From NCBI GenBank assembly GCA_047967505.1, contig CM106540.1: a stretch of 64,000 nucleotides of DNA; one strand, given 5' to 3'. The position numbers and the translations under genes were made by a program. Each line of letters begins with the position of its first letter. The first letter of the stretch is position 1. Shown here piece after piece: positions 44,986 through 57,642 of this stretch. Origin of the DNA: Dipteris shenzhenensis (lineage: Eukaryota; Polypodiophyta; Polypodiopsida; Gleicheniales). The notes under the pieces were generated by a model, which was given only the letters and a program-made list of their open reading frames with translations, was not told where the DNA came from and searched no databases.

Positions 44986-45804
44986 TACCTATTTCATTAA
45001 TTTTGGAATTTATTTGTTGTTTTTGGATGAAGCCCAAAAATCCTTCCCAAATGAAAAGTTTACTTTGTGAAAATATCCTTCCCAAATCAAAATTTTACTT
45101 TCTGAAAATATTCTTCCCAAATCAAAAGTTCACTTTGTGGCACTATCATATTCACATAAAAATATTGTTTTTTCAATCTATACTTTTGCACCAACATGCA
45201 AGAATTTGAAATAATCCTATATTAGAAATTCTAGCTATATCTAAGTTATTTGTTAATTTAATTATTTTTAATATTTTTCCTTGACGTGATAATTTTATAA
45301 ATCCATGAAAGGAGACTTAAATATTTCATGAAAATAACATTGTCACTCGCAATATGCACAAAATTTTTAAAGCTTTTAATAAATAGAAAAAAGACATGAT
45401 GCAGCCAAAAACCCAAGTTTGTATTGAACCAAAGAGGTATAATAGCAATTATAGCTATTATTATATGATTACATTGAGAGATGTTGCTCTCAGCTAGAGT
45501 CTTTATATCCAAAATGATATAGATTGAACATATGTTTACAATTTAAATTGTTGCTCTTAAAGAGCCTCAATTCGTGCGATCTGCATAATTTGACTCCCCA
45601 TTGCCTTATTGCTCAATGTCACGATAGTCCCTTGCCAGGTGCCATCTGTATTAACTCCCACTTGTCTTGTCAAGCCTTGCCCCTTCGGTGCATTGACTCC
45701 CCATTGTCTTATTGCTCAATGTGATAGTCCCTTGCCAGGTGCCATTTGCATTAACTCCCTATTGTCTTGCCAAGCCTTGACCCATGGGTGACATCCAGTG
45801 CAAA
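44986..45804. other. Unique spacer between two inverted CACTA-1 ends
   Basis: AT-rich sequence seen nowhere else in the window. 45,050-45,140 has three copies of a CTTCCCAAATCAAAA phrase. 45,592-45,785 is an imperfect tandem duplication (unit about 95-100 bp) containing TAGTCCCTTGCCAGGTGCCA. No gene recognised. It marks the inner breakpoint of the right arm. Confidence 0.7.
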
Positions 45805-46943
45805 ATACAGATTGCGGCGTCATTGCTAGCTTTGAGGGAGCCAATAGAGCCATGGATGATTATTGTGGCATGATCGAAGATATTATTACGCTTGACTTTC
45901 GACGCTTCTTTGTGTATGTTTTGGATGTAAAGTGGTTTAAGGACGTGGTGGAAAGAGGCCCTAATGCAACAATCAAACACCATGCAAGTGGCTTTGTAAC
46001 TATTGACTCCACAAAGTTTTGGCAAAGTAGGAAGGACACACTAGTACTACTCAACAATGTGAACAAGTACTGTGCACACATATAAAAATACTCGCTTTTA
46101 AATATTTAATGCAAGAAAAATAACATGATTGTATTTGTGTTTGAATTAGGTTGTCTATCAACCAATGGTGGCATGTCATACCTATTATGCCACGTTCCAA
46201 AGTGATGTATAGTACATTTACTAATATGGAGCATATGGAGGATGATCATGGCCATGGACGTGATGATGACCGGCTGATTTTGATGAGCACATGAGTAGCA
46301 CAAGTAGTAGTGGGTTGAATGTATTTGTAGATCTAAATACTTGTTTGGATTTTGAAGTAGATAGTTTGACAAGGGTTGATCTCATTGAGGATGAAATTGA
46401 ACCGTAGCCCATCATTGATATTGGCAAAACTATTTTACATATTATCTCATTCTTCTCACCTCAATTAATTCTTGTATATGTGGGCTTGCAAAAAAGCATT
46501 GACGTTTCTGTTAAAATTATGTGCTTTGGTAATCATGGGCAACGTTTGAAAAGCAATGATGTACACCAAAATCTCACTTTCTGTATTCTCTGGTTTGTGT
46601 CTAAATATGCGTCTAATTCTCAGTGTAAACGCGCAAATAAACGCCCTAATACACGCGCGAATAGACGCACTGATAAACGCAATGTTAGACGAGCCCGTAT
46701 TTTCTCAATTTAGACGTGTTAATACATGCACAAATAGACGCGTTGATAAACGCAATGTTAGATGGGCCCGTATTTTCTCAGTTTAAACATACAAATAGAC
46801 GTGTTAATACACGCGCAAATAGACGAGCTGTTAGACATGCTATTAGACACACCCGTAGTTTCTCTACTCAAGCAACGCTTATAGACGCGCTCGCTATTTT
46901 GCGCGTCTACCAAGCATGTCTATAGTTGCTTTGTATTGTTGTG
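45805..46943 (-). mobile_element. CACTA-1 end, inverted copy at inner edge of right arm
   Basis: Mirror of 25,460-26,612: the terminus GTTGCTTTGTATTGTTGTG ends at 46,943, followed by TTG, the complement of the CAA target duplication. It contains the DUF4216-like exon (from 45,820, DYCGMIEDIITLDFRRFFVY) and the last exon on the plus strand. The element is cut at 45,805. Confidence 0.88.
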
Positions 46944-47039
46944 TTGCTAAAGTAGAAAAATGATATGGATTTAATGATACTGTAGTTTTGTACAAAAGGC
47001 TTTTGCAAAGCATTACATATTGTAACAAAGATAAGGTAA

Positions 47040-48200
47040 AAAAGCAGCCCATTAAGGAAAAGCAACCCAAAAACCCCTTTCATCAAAGAAAGGAGTCTTT
47101 CTTTGACGAAAGGGGTTTTTCTTTCTTTGACGAAAGGTGAAAAAAAGAAGCCCAAATGCCTCTTTCTTCAAAGAAAGGGGCCTTTGTGCATGTTTTCTCA
47201 ACATGGACTATGTAAAGAGGCCCAAAAACCCCTTTCGATGAAGAAAGGGGTATTTAGACCTCTTTTTTTTACATGGGCCATGTTAAAAAAGGGGCCCAAA
47301 GACCCCTTTCTTTGACGAAAGGGGTTTTTGGGCTGCTTTCCAAAAACCCCTTTCCTCAAAGAAAGGGTAGCATAGGGGGGTGCAGTGTTTGAGCTCAAGG
47401 CGTTTGTGGAAGCCAACCCTTTGAGAGAGAGGGTTTCTTGTAGCTTTGGAGAGGAGATTCTTGAGTAGTTTCTTATAGCTTTGGGAGATTCTTGAGGAGA
47501 TTGTGAGATTCTTTGACGAAAGGGGTTTTTGGGTTGCTTTTTCTTTAAAAAAACCCTTTCGTCAAAGAAAAGGAGATGAGATTCTTGAGTGGTTTCTTAT
47601 AGCTTTGGGAGATTCTTGAGGAGATTCTGAGATCAAAGAATCTCAGAATCTCCTCAAGAATCTCCCAAAGCTATAAGAAACTACTGAGATTTTGAGATTC
47701 TTGAGGAGATTCTGAGATTCTTTGACGAAAGGGGTTTTTGGGCTGCTTTTTCTTTAAAAAAACCCTTTCACCAAAGAAAGGGAGAGGAGATTCTTGAGTA
47801 GTGTCTTATAGCTTTGGGAGATTCTTGAGGAGATTCTGAGATTCTTTGAAATTCTTTGACGAAAGGGGTTTTTGGGTTGCTTTTTCTTTTAAAAAACCCT
47901 TTTGGCAAAGAAACGGAGAGGAGATTCTTGAGTAGTTTCTTATAGCTTTGGGAGATTCTTGAGGAGATTTTGAGATTCTTTGACAAAAGGGGTTTTTGGG
48001 CTACTTTTTCTTTAAAAAACCCTTTCTTCAAAGAAAGAGGGAGAAAGGGGGTACGAAAGGGATTTTTGGGCTGCTTTTTCTTTAAAAAAACCACGAAAGG
48101 GGGTACGAAAGGGGTTTTTGGGCTGTTTTTTCTTCATCAAAGAATCTCAGAATCTTCTCAAGAATCTCCCAAAGCTATAAGAAACTACTCAAGAACCTCC
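47040..48200. repeat. Hairpin and CAAAGAATCTC repeat cluster, right arm
   Basis: Mirror of 24,230-25,350, with differing unit numbers. It ends about 200 bp upstream of the right P450 start. Confidence 0.85.
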
Positions 48201-48231
48201 GCACACTCATGCACAGAGCTCAGTCGCTAGA

Positions 48232-48325
48232 GGTTCTCGCTTGTAAGGCATGGATACTTGAACCCGAATTGTATCCGAGGTTCTCGCTTGTAAGGCATGG
48301 ATACTTGAACTCGAATTGTATCCGA
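48232..48325 (+). promoter_or_regulatory. 47-bp tandem duplication upstream of right P450
   Basis: Two units (48,232-48,278 and 48,279-48,325) beginning GGTTCTCGCTTGTAAGGCAT and differing at one base (ACCCGA/ACTCGA). The left arm has one unit (about 24,150-24,196). It lies 86-179 bp upstream of the ATG, so in the promoter or 5' leader. A regulatory effect is possible but unproven. Confidence 0.85.
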
Positions 48326-48410
48326 ATCAAGAAACTAGACCAACTTCAAATTATATCGACTTTTAAATTAGTAGTGGCACATCGATTGTAAACCACAGTA
48401 CACGGGTACC

Positions 48411-51400
48411 ATGGACGTCCTCTCAGCCTCAAGAAGAGTCTGTACATGGATCCTTCTTCTCTGTGCTACCACTTTGGCTATCTCTCTGGCCTACGTTTCT
48501 TGGAAACTCTTTCTGACCTTGTGGTTTAAGCCCCTTCGAGCCAAGCGCTTCTTCGCAGGTCAGGGTTTGAGAGGTTTCCCGTACCGTGCGTTCAGCGGAA
48601 ACGCCCCCGAGATCGCTGCTTTGACAAAGCAAGCTGCCAGCGCTCCTATGACCCGGCTCTCCCACGACATCGCTCCACGGATCCTACCACATTTCTTCTT
48701 ATGGTCACAGAGATTTGGTGATGCTTTGTTCCTAGGACTCCAATCTGATTTTGTTGTTAGTACCGCACTCTAACAGTATTTGACTGCATTTCTGTAGGCA
48801 ACCCATTTTTCTTTTGGTTCGGCCCGGAAGCCAGCGTATTTGTGACGGAGCCTGAGGAAGCACGGGAAGTCCTGTCGAACAAGTTTGGGCACTACTCGAA
48901 GCCCAAACCTAGCCCTGAAATAATCGAGTTGGTCGGCGAGGGTCTAGTGTTTCTTCCAGCAGAGAAATGGGCTGCACATCGTCGAATTATCAGCCCCGCC
49001 TTCTTTTCGGAGAAGCTCAAGGTGCATTTCTAGAAATGAAGTGCCGTAACACTAACGCTTTCTCACGATTTGGCGTTCGTACTGTGAATCGTATTGGATT
49101 CTCGGATGATTTCGTGATACAATTCTTTTACACAGGCTATGACGCCCACAATTGCAGCATGCGCGGTCTCTATCATGGATAAATGGGGATCTGAGATCGA
49201 CAAAGATGAGTCAAAATGTAAGGAGATTGAAGTTTTGGGAGAGTTTACAAATTTGACCGCCGATATTATTGCACACACGGCCTTCGGCAGCAGTTTAGCA
49301 GATCAGGGTAAGCGATTGTTCGAGATACAGCATGAACAGCAAGTTCTCCTTGGCAAGAGCGCTCATAATATCCACATCCCAGGATCAAGGTAAGCCACGA
49401 CTCCGTCCCCACAGCTTCCCGCAGCCGATCAATCGCTGTTTCTCATTCTGTAAAACAAATCTCCAAAGGCAGCTGTTAAAGAGTGGGTTGGCATACTATA
49501 TGCCAATTGTAAGCAAATGCAGCCGCCCGATTTCGAGAGGAACTCCATCGGAAATTCATTTGAATTCTCCCCGGATTTCTGCGCAAGGAGCCTTGTTAAC
49601 TTCCTCTTTTGTCGGCTGCATGGTGTGAAGATTGTTGCCAACGTCTACGAATCTCCGCCGTTGGATGCTCGCTAGCCAAATGAACAAGTTGTTGCGTAAG
49701 ATGATCTACAGCCGCCTGGAAGCTGAGAGCGCAAGCTCGTATGGGGACGATCTACTAGGGGTGATGGTGGCTGCGAACGCAAAGATATTGCAAGGGACAC
49801 AAAAGAACCTGACGCTGGAGATAGGAGAGATTATGGAGGAGTGCAAGACGTTCATGTTCGCGGGGCACGATACGACGTCGACGCTGTTAACATGGACGGT
49901 GATGCTTTTGGGGAGTGACGTGGGGTGGCAAGAGCGGGCGCGAGAGGAGGTGCTGGCGGTGTGTGGGAAAAATGTACCCAGCGCAGACGCAGTCAACCGC
50001 CTCAAGATCGTAAGTACTTGAATCTTATATATTAAAATCGAATAGCAGCATCAGGAGTGTGGACTCAATTGGCCGTTTGCTCTTTCCTCTTCACAGCCCA
50101 ATGCCGAAAACTAAGCTAACACAGACAATTAAACAAGTCTTCACGCCGAAAACCAAGCTACTGCTTACTGGCAACATTTTTCCCGGGGGAGGGTGGACGT
50201 CCAAACTTTTCCTGGCTTCGAGTGTGCTGCTTGATACGAGGAGAAGTAGAGATTGCAGAATAGGAGGGACCATGCAAGAAGTGAGATTATTATAATTAGG
50301 AGGAAGACCAGCCATCTTGGGAAAACGGACATGTTGTTTTTCCAAAGCTAAAGGACGTGGACGAGCTACTGCATGCAGTGCAAGATGTCCCATAGCTTCG
50401 CAATCAAAATGTGACTAAAGCGGTACCTTTTGCATAAATAGGATAAGCACCTGCCTATCACACAACTTTCAATCTGGATCATTCACCCATTCAATATGCT
50501 GTGAATTCCGTCATACAGAACACTAGAGAACATAGAATAACAGAACAGCTTTTTTAAGCTTCCTCTGCTTCAACCCCCTGTAGCGTGTTGTCCATCTCGC
50601 TCTTATTCCCTTGTTAGTTGTCCTTTACGAACGAAGGGAACAATTTCAAGTATACATCCAGCTCCAGTCGAATGCATGACTTCCTCCAGGTAAAGCTCTC
50701 TAGGAAACAAGCTGGCTGCAGGTATATTCCAACCCGCTTCGGTCTAGAATTTTGATAATTGTTCATAAACTGATGTATTAATTTCATTCAGTTGGATTCT
50801 ATATCATTTTGTTACGATGGAGCCTCGTTGGCCTTGCTGCATCCAGGGAATACAATTCAGTAAATAGCGAACAAAGTTTAGATGTTTTCTTTGCATGTAG
50901 CAAACATATGAGAGTGGCGCAAGTAACATGGTCAATGGATGTGTTCTTCATCACCATTGCATGCACGTTTTTTGCGTTTGGGCTCTCTTGCTTTGTGCAT
51001 GTTCTGGATTTTCTGGAATTAGCAGCTAGTTGTTTGATTGCATTCGTGACTATGCTCAAGTCATTGAAAGTTTATATGGTGCTGTGTAGGTAGTTTCATA
51101 GTTATAGGCGGTTTGATTGCGTTTGATTGCGTTGATGAGCCAACCAAGTATGGTTTAAGAAGTTGCAAAGATTGACCAAGGAGTTTTGGCTCAAGAGTAG
51201 CAAGAGCTACTTAAGGCAATTGCAAGATCACAAAGTGTGCATTTTACAAAGGCTTCAACTTGTTCACCGTGTTAATGCACTCAATGGCTTTACTACAAGT
51301 TGACAAACAAGTGAGACTAGTTGGGTAGTGATGATCCATCGAAAACTTTAACGTAATGTTCCAAAAAAACTAGCAAACTATATACAATGTACCTTAGAAT

Positions 51401-52080
51401 TTGGAAATTTATCCAGAAATAATATTTTTGCATGTTTGCAAATTCTTTTATATTTTAGTTATGTTTTGGCCCTAAAACTTGAACATTTTTAGGAAAAACT
51501 TGCAAGTTCTTTAAAAACAAGAGTTCTTCATGAACATCAAAACAATGTAAGGAAAAGCAGAGTCGAATTCTTATGCTCAGTAGTTTAGCTTTGCAATCAA
51601 GTGACTAGCTAACCCCATTGATTGTGCATGATATTGTGGGTGCAGGTGGGGATGGTGCTGAATGAGGTGCTAAGACTATATCCACCAGCTCCATTGGTGG
51701 CTAGGCAAGCTCCCAAGGACATGAAGCTAGGAGAGAAGCTAGTGTTAGCAAAGGACACAAATATATATGTGCCTATCATTGCCTTCCACCATGATCCCAT
51801 CTTTTGGGGTCCCGATGTCAACCAATTCAACCCTTCACGCTTTGCTGACGGCCCAACTAAGGCCTCCGCAAATCCCTATGCCTTCATGCCTTTTAGCTTG
51901 GGGCCTCGTAGTTGCTTTGGCCAGACATTTGCCATGCTAGAGGCCAAGGTCGCCCTCTCCATCCTTCTCCAACGCTTCTCCTTTTGCCTCTCCCCCTCCT
52001 ACACCCACTCCCCTGCCACCCTTCTGAATTTGCAACCCCAACATGGCATGCATATCATCTTCCATAAGCTCCCCACCTAA
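48411..52080 (+). CDS. Cytochrome P450, CYP72 clan, right-arm copy
   Basis: Endoplasmic-reticulum haem-thiolate monooxygenase; reaction and substrate unknown. Exons 48,411-48,717, 48,798-49,021, 49,136-49,389, 49,631-50,009 and 51,646-52,080 join in phase (phases 1, 0, 2, 0) with GT-AG introns to give 532 residues without a break. Features: N-terminal membrane anchor (about 13-39), RFFAGQGLRGFPYRAFSGN, SHDIAPRILPHFFLWSQRFG then NPFFFWFGPEASVFVTEPEE (a CYP72-clan signature region), I-helix AGHDTTS (about 339-345), EVLR (about 395-398), FNPSRF (about 449-454), haem loop FSLGPRSCFG with Cys about 478. The start ATGG at 48,411 follows ACC. This copy keeps the ancestral N-terminus. CYP72-clan enzymes act on hormones, terpenoids and fatty acids, but the family cannot be assigned from sequence alone. 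Confidence 0.95.
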
Positions 52081-52980
52081 ATGGCTAGTGCTGTCCCCAG
52101 GTAGTTGACCTCTTAGTCATTGTAAATTGAAACGTTATAGCATATAGTATGGAGAAATCATTCTATAACATTACTTGCATTGTATTGTGCTCACGACATA
52201 CGTTGCAAGTAGTCATTTAAAGGTAGCAAGAGAGGTAAATGTTGCAATCCTTCATGGGTTCATTCACGAGTTCGATGTAATTATTAGTACAAAGCATGCT
52301 CGACTATTTTACAATTAAGGTTAAATTTAGAAATGAGATTTGCAATCAAAGTCAAGGGCATTAGCTGTTTTCTCAAAGAATTCAATATGTAACTTCTATG
52401 AAGTTGTATTCTCTTTAAATTTGAACATCCCTAAAGTAGATTGAATTCACAAACGAGGTTTGCAATTAAACTCAAGGGCATTACCTTTTTCTAAAAGAAT
52501 CCAATATGTGACTTATGTTGAGTTGTATTCTCTTTGAATTTGGATATCCTGCAAAAAATCCTTTGGCAAGTACATTCTGTAATACTCCCAAGTAAAAGGT
52601 ATGCTTGGAAGCGACAAGTTTGGCAACTTTTGCACTATTTGGGATCCAAGGAAGAGAGAATGATAGTAGAGGTGAGCCAACTATCTGAGCAAAGGCAAGC
52701 GCCATTGGGAGAAGAGACAAACCTGAGAAAGGGAAGAGAAACAAGGACGAGTAGTAGGAGAATGTGACCACTTAACCTCCATCGAGCTCCCGTCCTAATT
52801 AAACTATGTGTCAAGTCTATTGGTATTATGTGTTTATAAAATTTGATCTACTTTGTGTCTCTAATGCTCCATGTCTCACTGTTAGACTTAATAAAACATA
52901 ATAAAAAGGTAAAAATGTTTATTCATCTTTTGTTTGTCAGCTAAAATTTTTTATTTTATTATACCCAAAAAAAAAAGGAA
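52081..52980. other. P450 3' flank, right arm, no firm gene
   Basis: Mirror of 19,470-20,357, with the same 96-codon open frame on the minus strand (52,771-52,481). No recognised gene. Confidence 0.6.
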
Positions 52981-53468
52981 GTATTTGATGGATTTGAGAT
53001 TAAGAAAACCTAATCCATGTTTAATATTAGCTTCGGTTCAAACCCTTGGATACATTCTGTAATTTTTCAATGGATTCCTTGTCTTGCATTTGTGCTACCT
53101 CTAAAAGGTTTAAACCTTTTTTATAAGACTTCACAAAGATATTTGGGTTTTTATGCGACTGTGTACTAATGCCTATTGGGTTATCCAAAACCAATATGAC
53201 TTGCTGATTAATTTACCTAAACATATCTTCTATGTATTTACCTTTGACATCAAGTCCTGTAATGAACCGATTCCTCACCAAGGAGATAAGCGCCTTATAG
53301 AGTCGCTCTAAAATTTTATCAGAATCTTACAAATCACCGGCTATCTTGGGTTTAAAAAGACTAAAAAACTTTTTGTGCTTACTAAGAAAAATAAAGAGTG
53401 TGCTATTAATTTTAAAGATTTTATTAATCTTAACATCTTTATTTTAGAAAATTGTCATACGAAGCTTG
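52981..53468 (+). pseudogene. Unusual reverse transcriptase, N-terminal half, deleted copy
   Basis: Mirror of 18,277-19,460, lacking 661 bp (joined at AAGTCT microhomology) and a further stretch of about 40 bp. It keeps VFMRLCTNAYWVIQNQYDLL and VFTFDIKSCNEPIPHQ, and ends at 53,468, where the 1,647-bp deletion joins it to the CACTA derivative interior. Confidence 0.7.
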
Positions 53469-53668
53469 ACTGAACTAGGCATTAATTGATAGAACATTAC
53501 ACAAGAAAATTGAAAGCTCAAAAAGTGCTTGTATATATATATAACACGAAGCTAAGCCACGTCATGTGGCTTCAAGTACAAAAAATAAGAGGAGTGTATA
53601 TACAAGAAGCACGAAGCCAAGCCAGTGGCTTTAAGTACAAAAAAGAGTAGCTAGCACTACTTCTACAA

Positions 53669-54980
53669 CTAATCTAAGTTCTCCATGTCCTCGCTCCCTT
53701 TTGTGCTCCCTTCTCTGCCTCCTTCCTCGTCTTCTTGTGCAGGGGCCTGTAAACAAGGGACAACATATATCAATGTATGAAAATTCAAATCTTTACTTAT
53801 AATATTGACATTATTTAATTACTTTCAAATACCTCGGGGGCCGCTCCAGTAGCCCGGATATACTGCTCCTCAGTAATCAACCCGTCATGATAGAAGTGCT
53901 TCCATGTATCTCCTCTGCGATGGTGGTAGTGGTAGGCTGTCTCGACAGGAGTAGGGTATCTGCCCATGATATCAAGCTGCAAGATGACACAATTTGTGGA
54001 GGGGTTAGTACAAAGAAACAACCTCCTAATAAACTACATAAGCAATATAATTTGAGATCGATACTTACAAATTGGGCCTCCCATGATTCAACACCCCCTG
54101 CTCCAAAATGCATGCTTCCATATTGCTCCATCTGGATCCTTCGTGCCTCCATGTGCTTGCCTCCATGTGCTGCAGACTGGGGTCCTCCCTCGCTGACTTC
54201 ATTGCTTTCTTCCACTCACACTTGTGAGTGGTATGGGGTGGGCCCCTTGGTGGTTGACCTCCCTTGAGCCTAGCAAGCTCTGCTAGTGCCTGCCTTTTAG
54301 CGAAGATCTTTTATTGCCAAGTATCGTAACAATCTTTGACTTGGCCCATTTATCTGTGAACTGACGATTGGGGGGGGTTAGGATACCTAGAGCGAACAGC
54401 AGCGAGGGTCTCATCAGCCAACCTCTTTGGCTGGTCTTTGTAGTAGATAAAGCAATCTCTGTAATTGTTACCAATTACAGAGCACATGAAGGCCATGATG
54501 TCCTTCCCCCATGCATCCATCAAGATGCCTCCTGTCTGAGTGGTCATAGAAGATCGTACCATCACCCGAAGGCACATCTAAATCATCTGAATCATCATCG
54601 TCCCCACCACCACCCCTCCCAAAGCATTGTGCCATGCATCCCCCACCGCTCTCCCTGCTACTATGCCTGCTACCATGCCGTGTCGAGCTAGTATGCTAGC
54701 CACTCGTAGCTGGAGACTACACGGGACTACGTGGACCACTCGTAGCTGGAGAACCGAGTCTCAACTACACAGGAGTATGCCGACAGCTTTGCGAGATAGA
54801 AGGACCTCCTGACGGCATGGAGGAAGGGGCATAAGATGGCATGGGGGCAGGGGCATAAGACGGCATGGGGGAAGGGCCTTGGCTATGTAGTCGTCTAGGC
54901 TGTGCTGACTCCGCTGGGGTAATCACAGTTGGTGTGGGGTTAGGGTGGTTTGGAGTTTGTAGTGAACACCTGGGGGGAGG
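53669..54980 (-). pseudogene. En/Spm accessory protein (Transposase_24-like), right arm
   Basis: Exon 1 ends at 54,069 with an intact GTAAGT donor; exon 2 is 53,976-53,833 (LDIMGRYPTPVETAYHYHHR ... GLITEEQYIRATGAAPE); exon 3 is 53,746-53,669, acidic. One extra C in the run at about 54,370-54,377 (8 instead of 7) shifts the frame within YPNPPNRQF, and a second break occurs near 54,150-54,200. The splice donor that is mutated in the left arm is normal here. Confidence 0.78.
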
Positions 54981-55810
54981 GAAGAGAAGAGAAGGGAAAG
55001 GAAGGAAAGCGTCTAAAACTGTCGGAGCACGTCTATAGACACGTCTGAGAAGCACATCTATTTTTTCATTTAACAGCGCATTTATAGATGCATTTATAGA
55101 CGCGGCTGTCTGTTCTGTAAACAGGCTAGACGTGCGTCTAGATGCACCTATAGACGCGGTTTTAGACACGCTCTGAGACACGTCTATAGATGCGCTCCGA
55201 TAGACAGACTATTCTAAAAAGTGGAAAAGGACTTGCGCCCGACACAAAAGCGTAACACTGATACCAAAATCATACGTTTCTTAGATACGACAAAGGACAA
55301 ATCCAAAGAGTGCAACTTTCAAAGAAGATCAACCGTAAAGAGACTTACCTTGGATAGAGGATAGAGGTATGGAAGCTTCTTGTCCTTCTTCAAAGTTGCT
55401 TCTCTTCCTTATTCACCCTCTTCTCCTGTAAGCCTAGAAGTAAGTGTGGGTGCCTTTCTCTCAAGTGTAAGCTTGGAAGTAAGTGTGGGTGCCTTCCTCT
55501 TAATTGTCGGACTGTGGATCTATTTATAGCAAAGCAAGCAAGCCGCACGAAGCTTATGTGAAGAAAAGAAAAGCAAGCGCACTAAAAGTAGATTTGAAGA
55601 CCGTGTCTATAGCTATGTCTAAAACCGTGTCTATAAGCGTGTCTATAAGCACGTGTAATTGCACGTCTAAATGCACATAGCAGATGCGGTTTTAGATGCA
55701 TGTATAAACATGCACCACAGATTAGACAGACGCAGTTTTAGACGCGCCACAGAGCTTTTAAATTAAATATTTGAAGAAAAGCAAAATTTTTTGGGTTGTT
55801 TGTTTATAGG

Positions 55811-56532
55811 ATGTCTTCATCTTCAACAAGTAGCTCCAGTGAGGATGAATCCCTCCATATCCACCATCATGAAATGAGGTTGGAGCAAAAAATCAAATGT
55901 ATGTGTGATCGATGTCGAGGAAACATGTATCGTGCATGTAGGATTACACTCAATCATATCTCAAAGTATGGAGAATGGGATGCGACCGTAAACATGGTAA
56001 GTGTTAAAAAGTTAAGGTTGATTAAGATACCTATGGGTGTTCATATGTTTGAGTTATGATCCCGTTTTAATTTCGAACACAATGGATTGATGATAAGAGA
56101 AACACACAAGATTGCGGCATCATTGCTAGCTTTGAGGGAGCCAATGGAGCCAATGGAGCCAATGGAGCCATGGTTGTCTATCAACCAATGGTGGATAATA
56201 ATAGATGGTGGCATGTCATACCTATTATGCCACGTTCCAAAGTGATGTATAGTACATTTACTAATATGGAGCGTATGGAGGATGATCATGGCCATGGAGG
56301 TGATGATGACCATGATACGAGAGAGGAGGATGATCACGAGATAGGTGATATAAATATTGAGGCCATTACCCGTGAGGACGAGCCTACCATTGGTAATGCT
56401 GATTTCGATGAGCACATGAGTAGCACAAGTAGTAGTGGGTTGAATGTATTTGTAGATCTAAACACTTGTTTGGATTTTGAAGTAGATAGTTTGGCAAAGG
56501 TTGATCTCATTGAGGATGAGATTGAACCGTAG
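55811..56532 (+). pseudogene. CACTA-1 transposase remnant, right arm
   Basis: Exon 1 from ATG 55,811 (MSSSSTSSSSEDESLHIHHH ... CMCDRCRGNMYRACRI, intact where the left arm has a stop), fused by the same internal deletion (ATTTCGAAC near 56,072) to the last exon, which ends VDLIEDEIEP at 56,532. Confidence 0.8.
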
Positions 56533-56971
56533 CCCATCATTGATATTGGCAAAACTATTTTACATATTGTCTCATTCTCCTCACCTCACTTAATTCTTAT
56601 ATATGTGGGCTTGCAAAAAAGCATTGATGTTTTTGCTAGAATTATGTGCTTTGGTAATCATGGGCAATGTTTGGAAAGCAGTGATGTACACCAAAATCTC
56701 ACTTTTTGTATTCTCTGTTTTGCATCTAAATACGCATCTAATTCTCAATGTAGACGCGCTAATACACGTGCAAATAGACACGTTGATAAACACAATGTTA
56801 GACAGGCCCATACTTTCTCAGTCTAGATGCGCTAATAGACGTGTTAATACACACATAAATAGACGTGCTATTAGATGCGCTCGTAATTTCTCTATTCAAG
56901 CAATGCCTATAGACGCGCTTGCTATTTTGCGCATCTATCAAGCGCATCTATAGTTGCTTTGTATTGTTGTG

Positions 56972-57503
56972 AATTTATCATTAAATTATCCAAACTTAGA
57001 GAAGTTGAAATGCTTAAAGCATTTTATTTGTCCGCTCGGTTCATGGATGATCTAATTTTTATCAATAATGACTTTGTGGTGAATTGTCTTTCCCATAATA
57101 GATCCATTGACCTAACTGACCCAATGAGTATTTACCCGTTGGAGATCATTACTATCAAACCCACTTATGACAGTTATTGTATTACTTTTATCAACACTTC
57201 AATTACACTTTTGAGGCCTTTTATTGGTGAGTATGAGATGCACACATTTTAGAAAAAATATAAATTACCTTGTCCTTATGTCTCTTTCATCCATGCTACA
57301 GGTAATCAACCCACAAGTTGTGCATATAAAGTGTGTGTTTCACAAGTTCTTCCACTTATTTACAATGCTTCACCCTATTCTTGGGATTATATGGATTTGG
57401 TTAGACTAATCGGCTTAGTTGCTAAAAATGGATTTGATCCTAACTTAATTAGTAAAAATATCCTTAGCTTTTTTAAGAAGAACGGGTTTCTTGGTTTATG
57501 CTA
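56972..57503 (+). pseudogene. Unusual reverse transcriptase, C-terminal half, right arm
   Basis: FIIKLSKLREVEMLKAFYLS, ARFMDDLIFINN and IYPLEIITIKPTYDSY form an open frame to 57,252. The AYKVCVSQVLPLIYNASPYS stretch and NGFDPNLISKNILSFFKKNG follow in a shifted frame to about 57,503. Mirror of 12,405-12,921. Confidence 0.72.
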
Positions 57504-57642
57504 ATTTGAGATTCATTTTACTCTTGGGTGAGGGGTAAGTTCCACATGGTGGGCTTATTACCCCTCACCATGTGGTCTTATCCGTCAGGTTGGGGGTGGG
57601 ATGCACACACATACACAAGGATACTTTCTCTCACATATACAT

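Larger units (their letters stand above)
53469..56971 (-). mobile_element. CACTA-1 derivative, right arm, one end deleted
   Basis: Mirror of 12,925-16,629. The terminus GTTGCTTTGTATTGTTGTG ends at 56,971, followed by AAT (complement of ATT). The other terminus, its subterminal array and the gypsy fragment are gone. The MITE is absent. Confidence 0.9.

Noticed and set aside
43878-46943. Single foldback transposon of 3.07 kb
   Set aside because: The flanking triplets differ (ATT versus TTG) and each matches a separate known insertion site, so a fusion is more likely.
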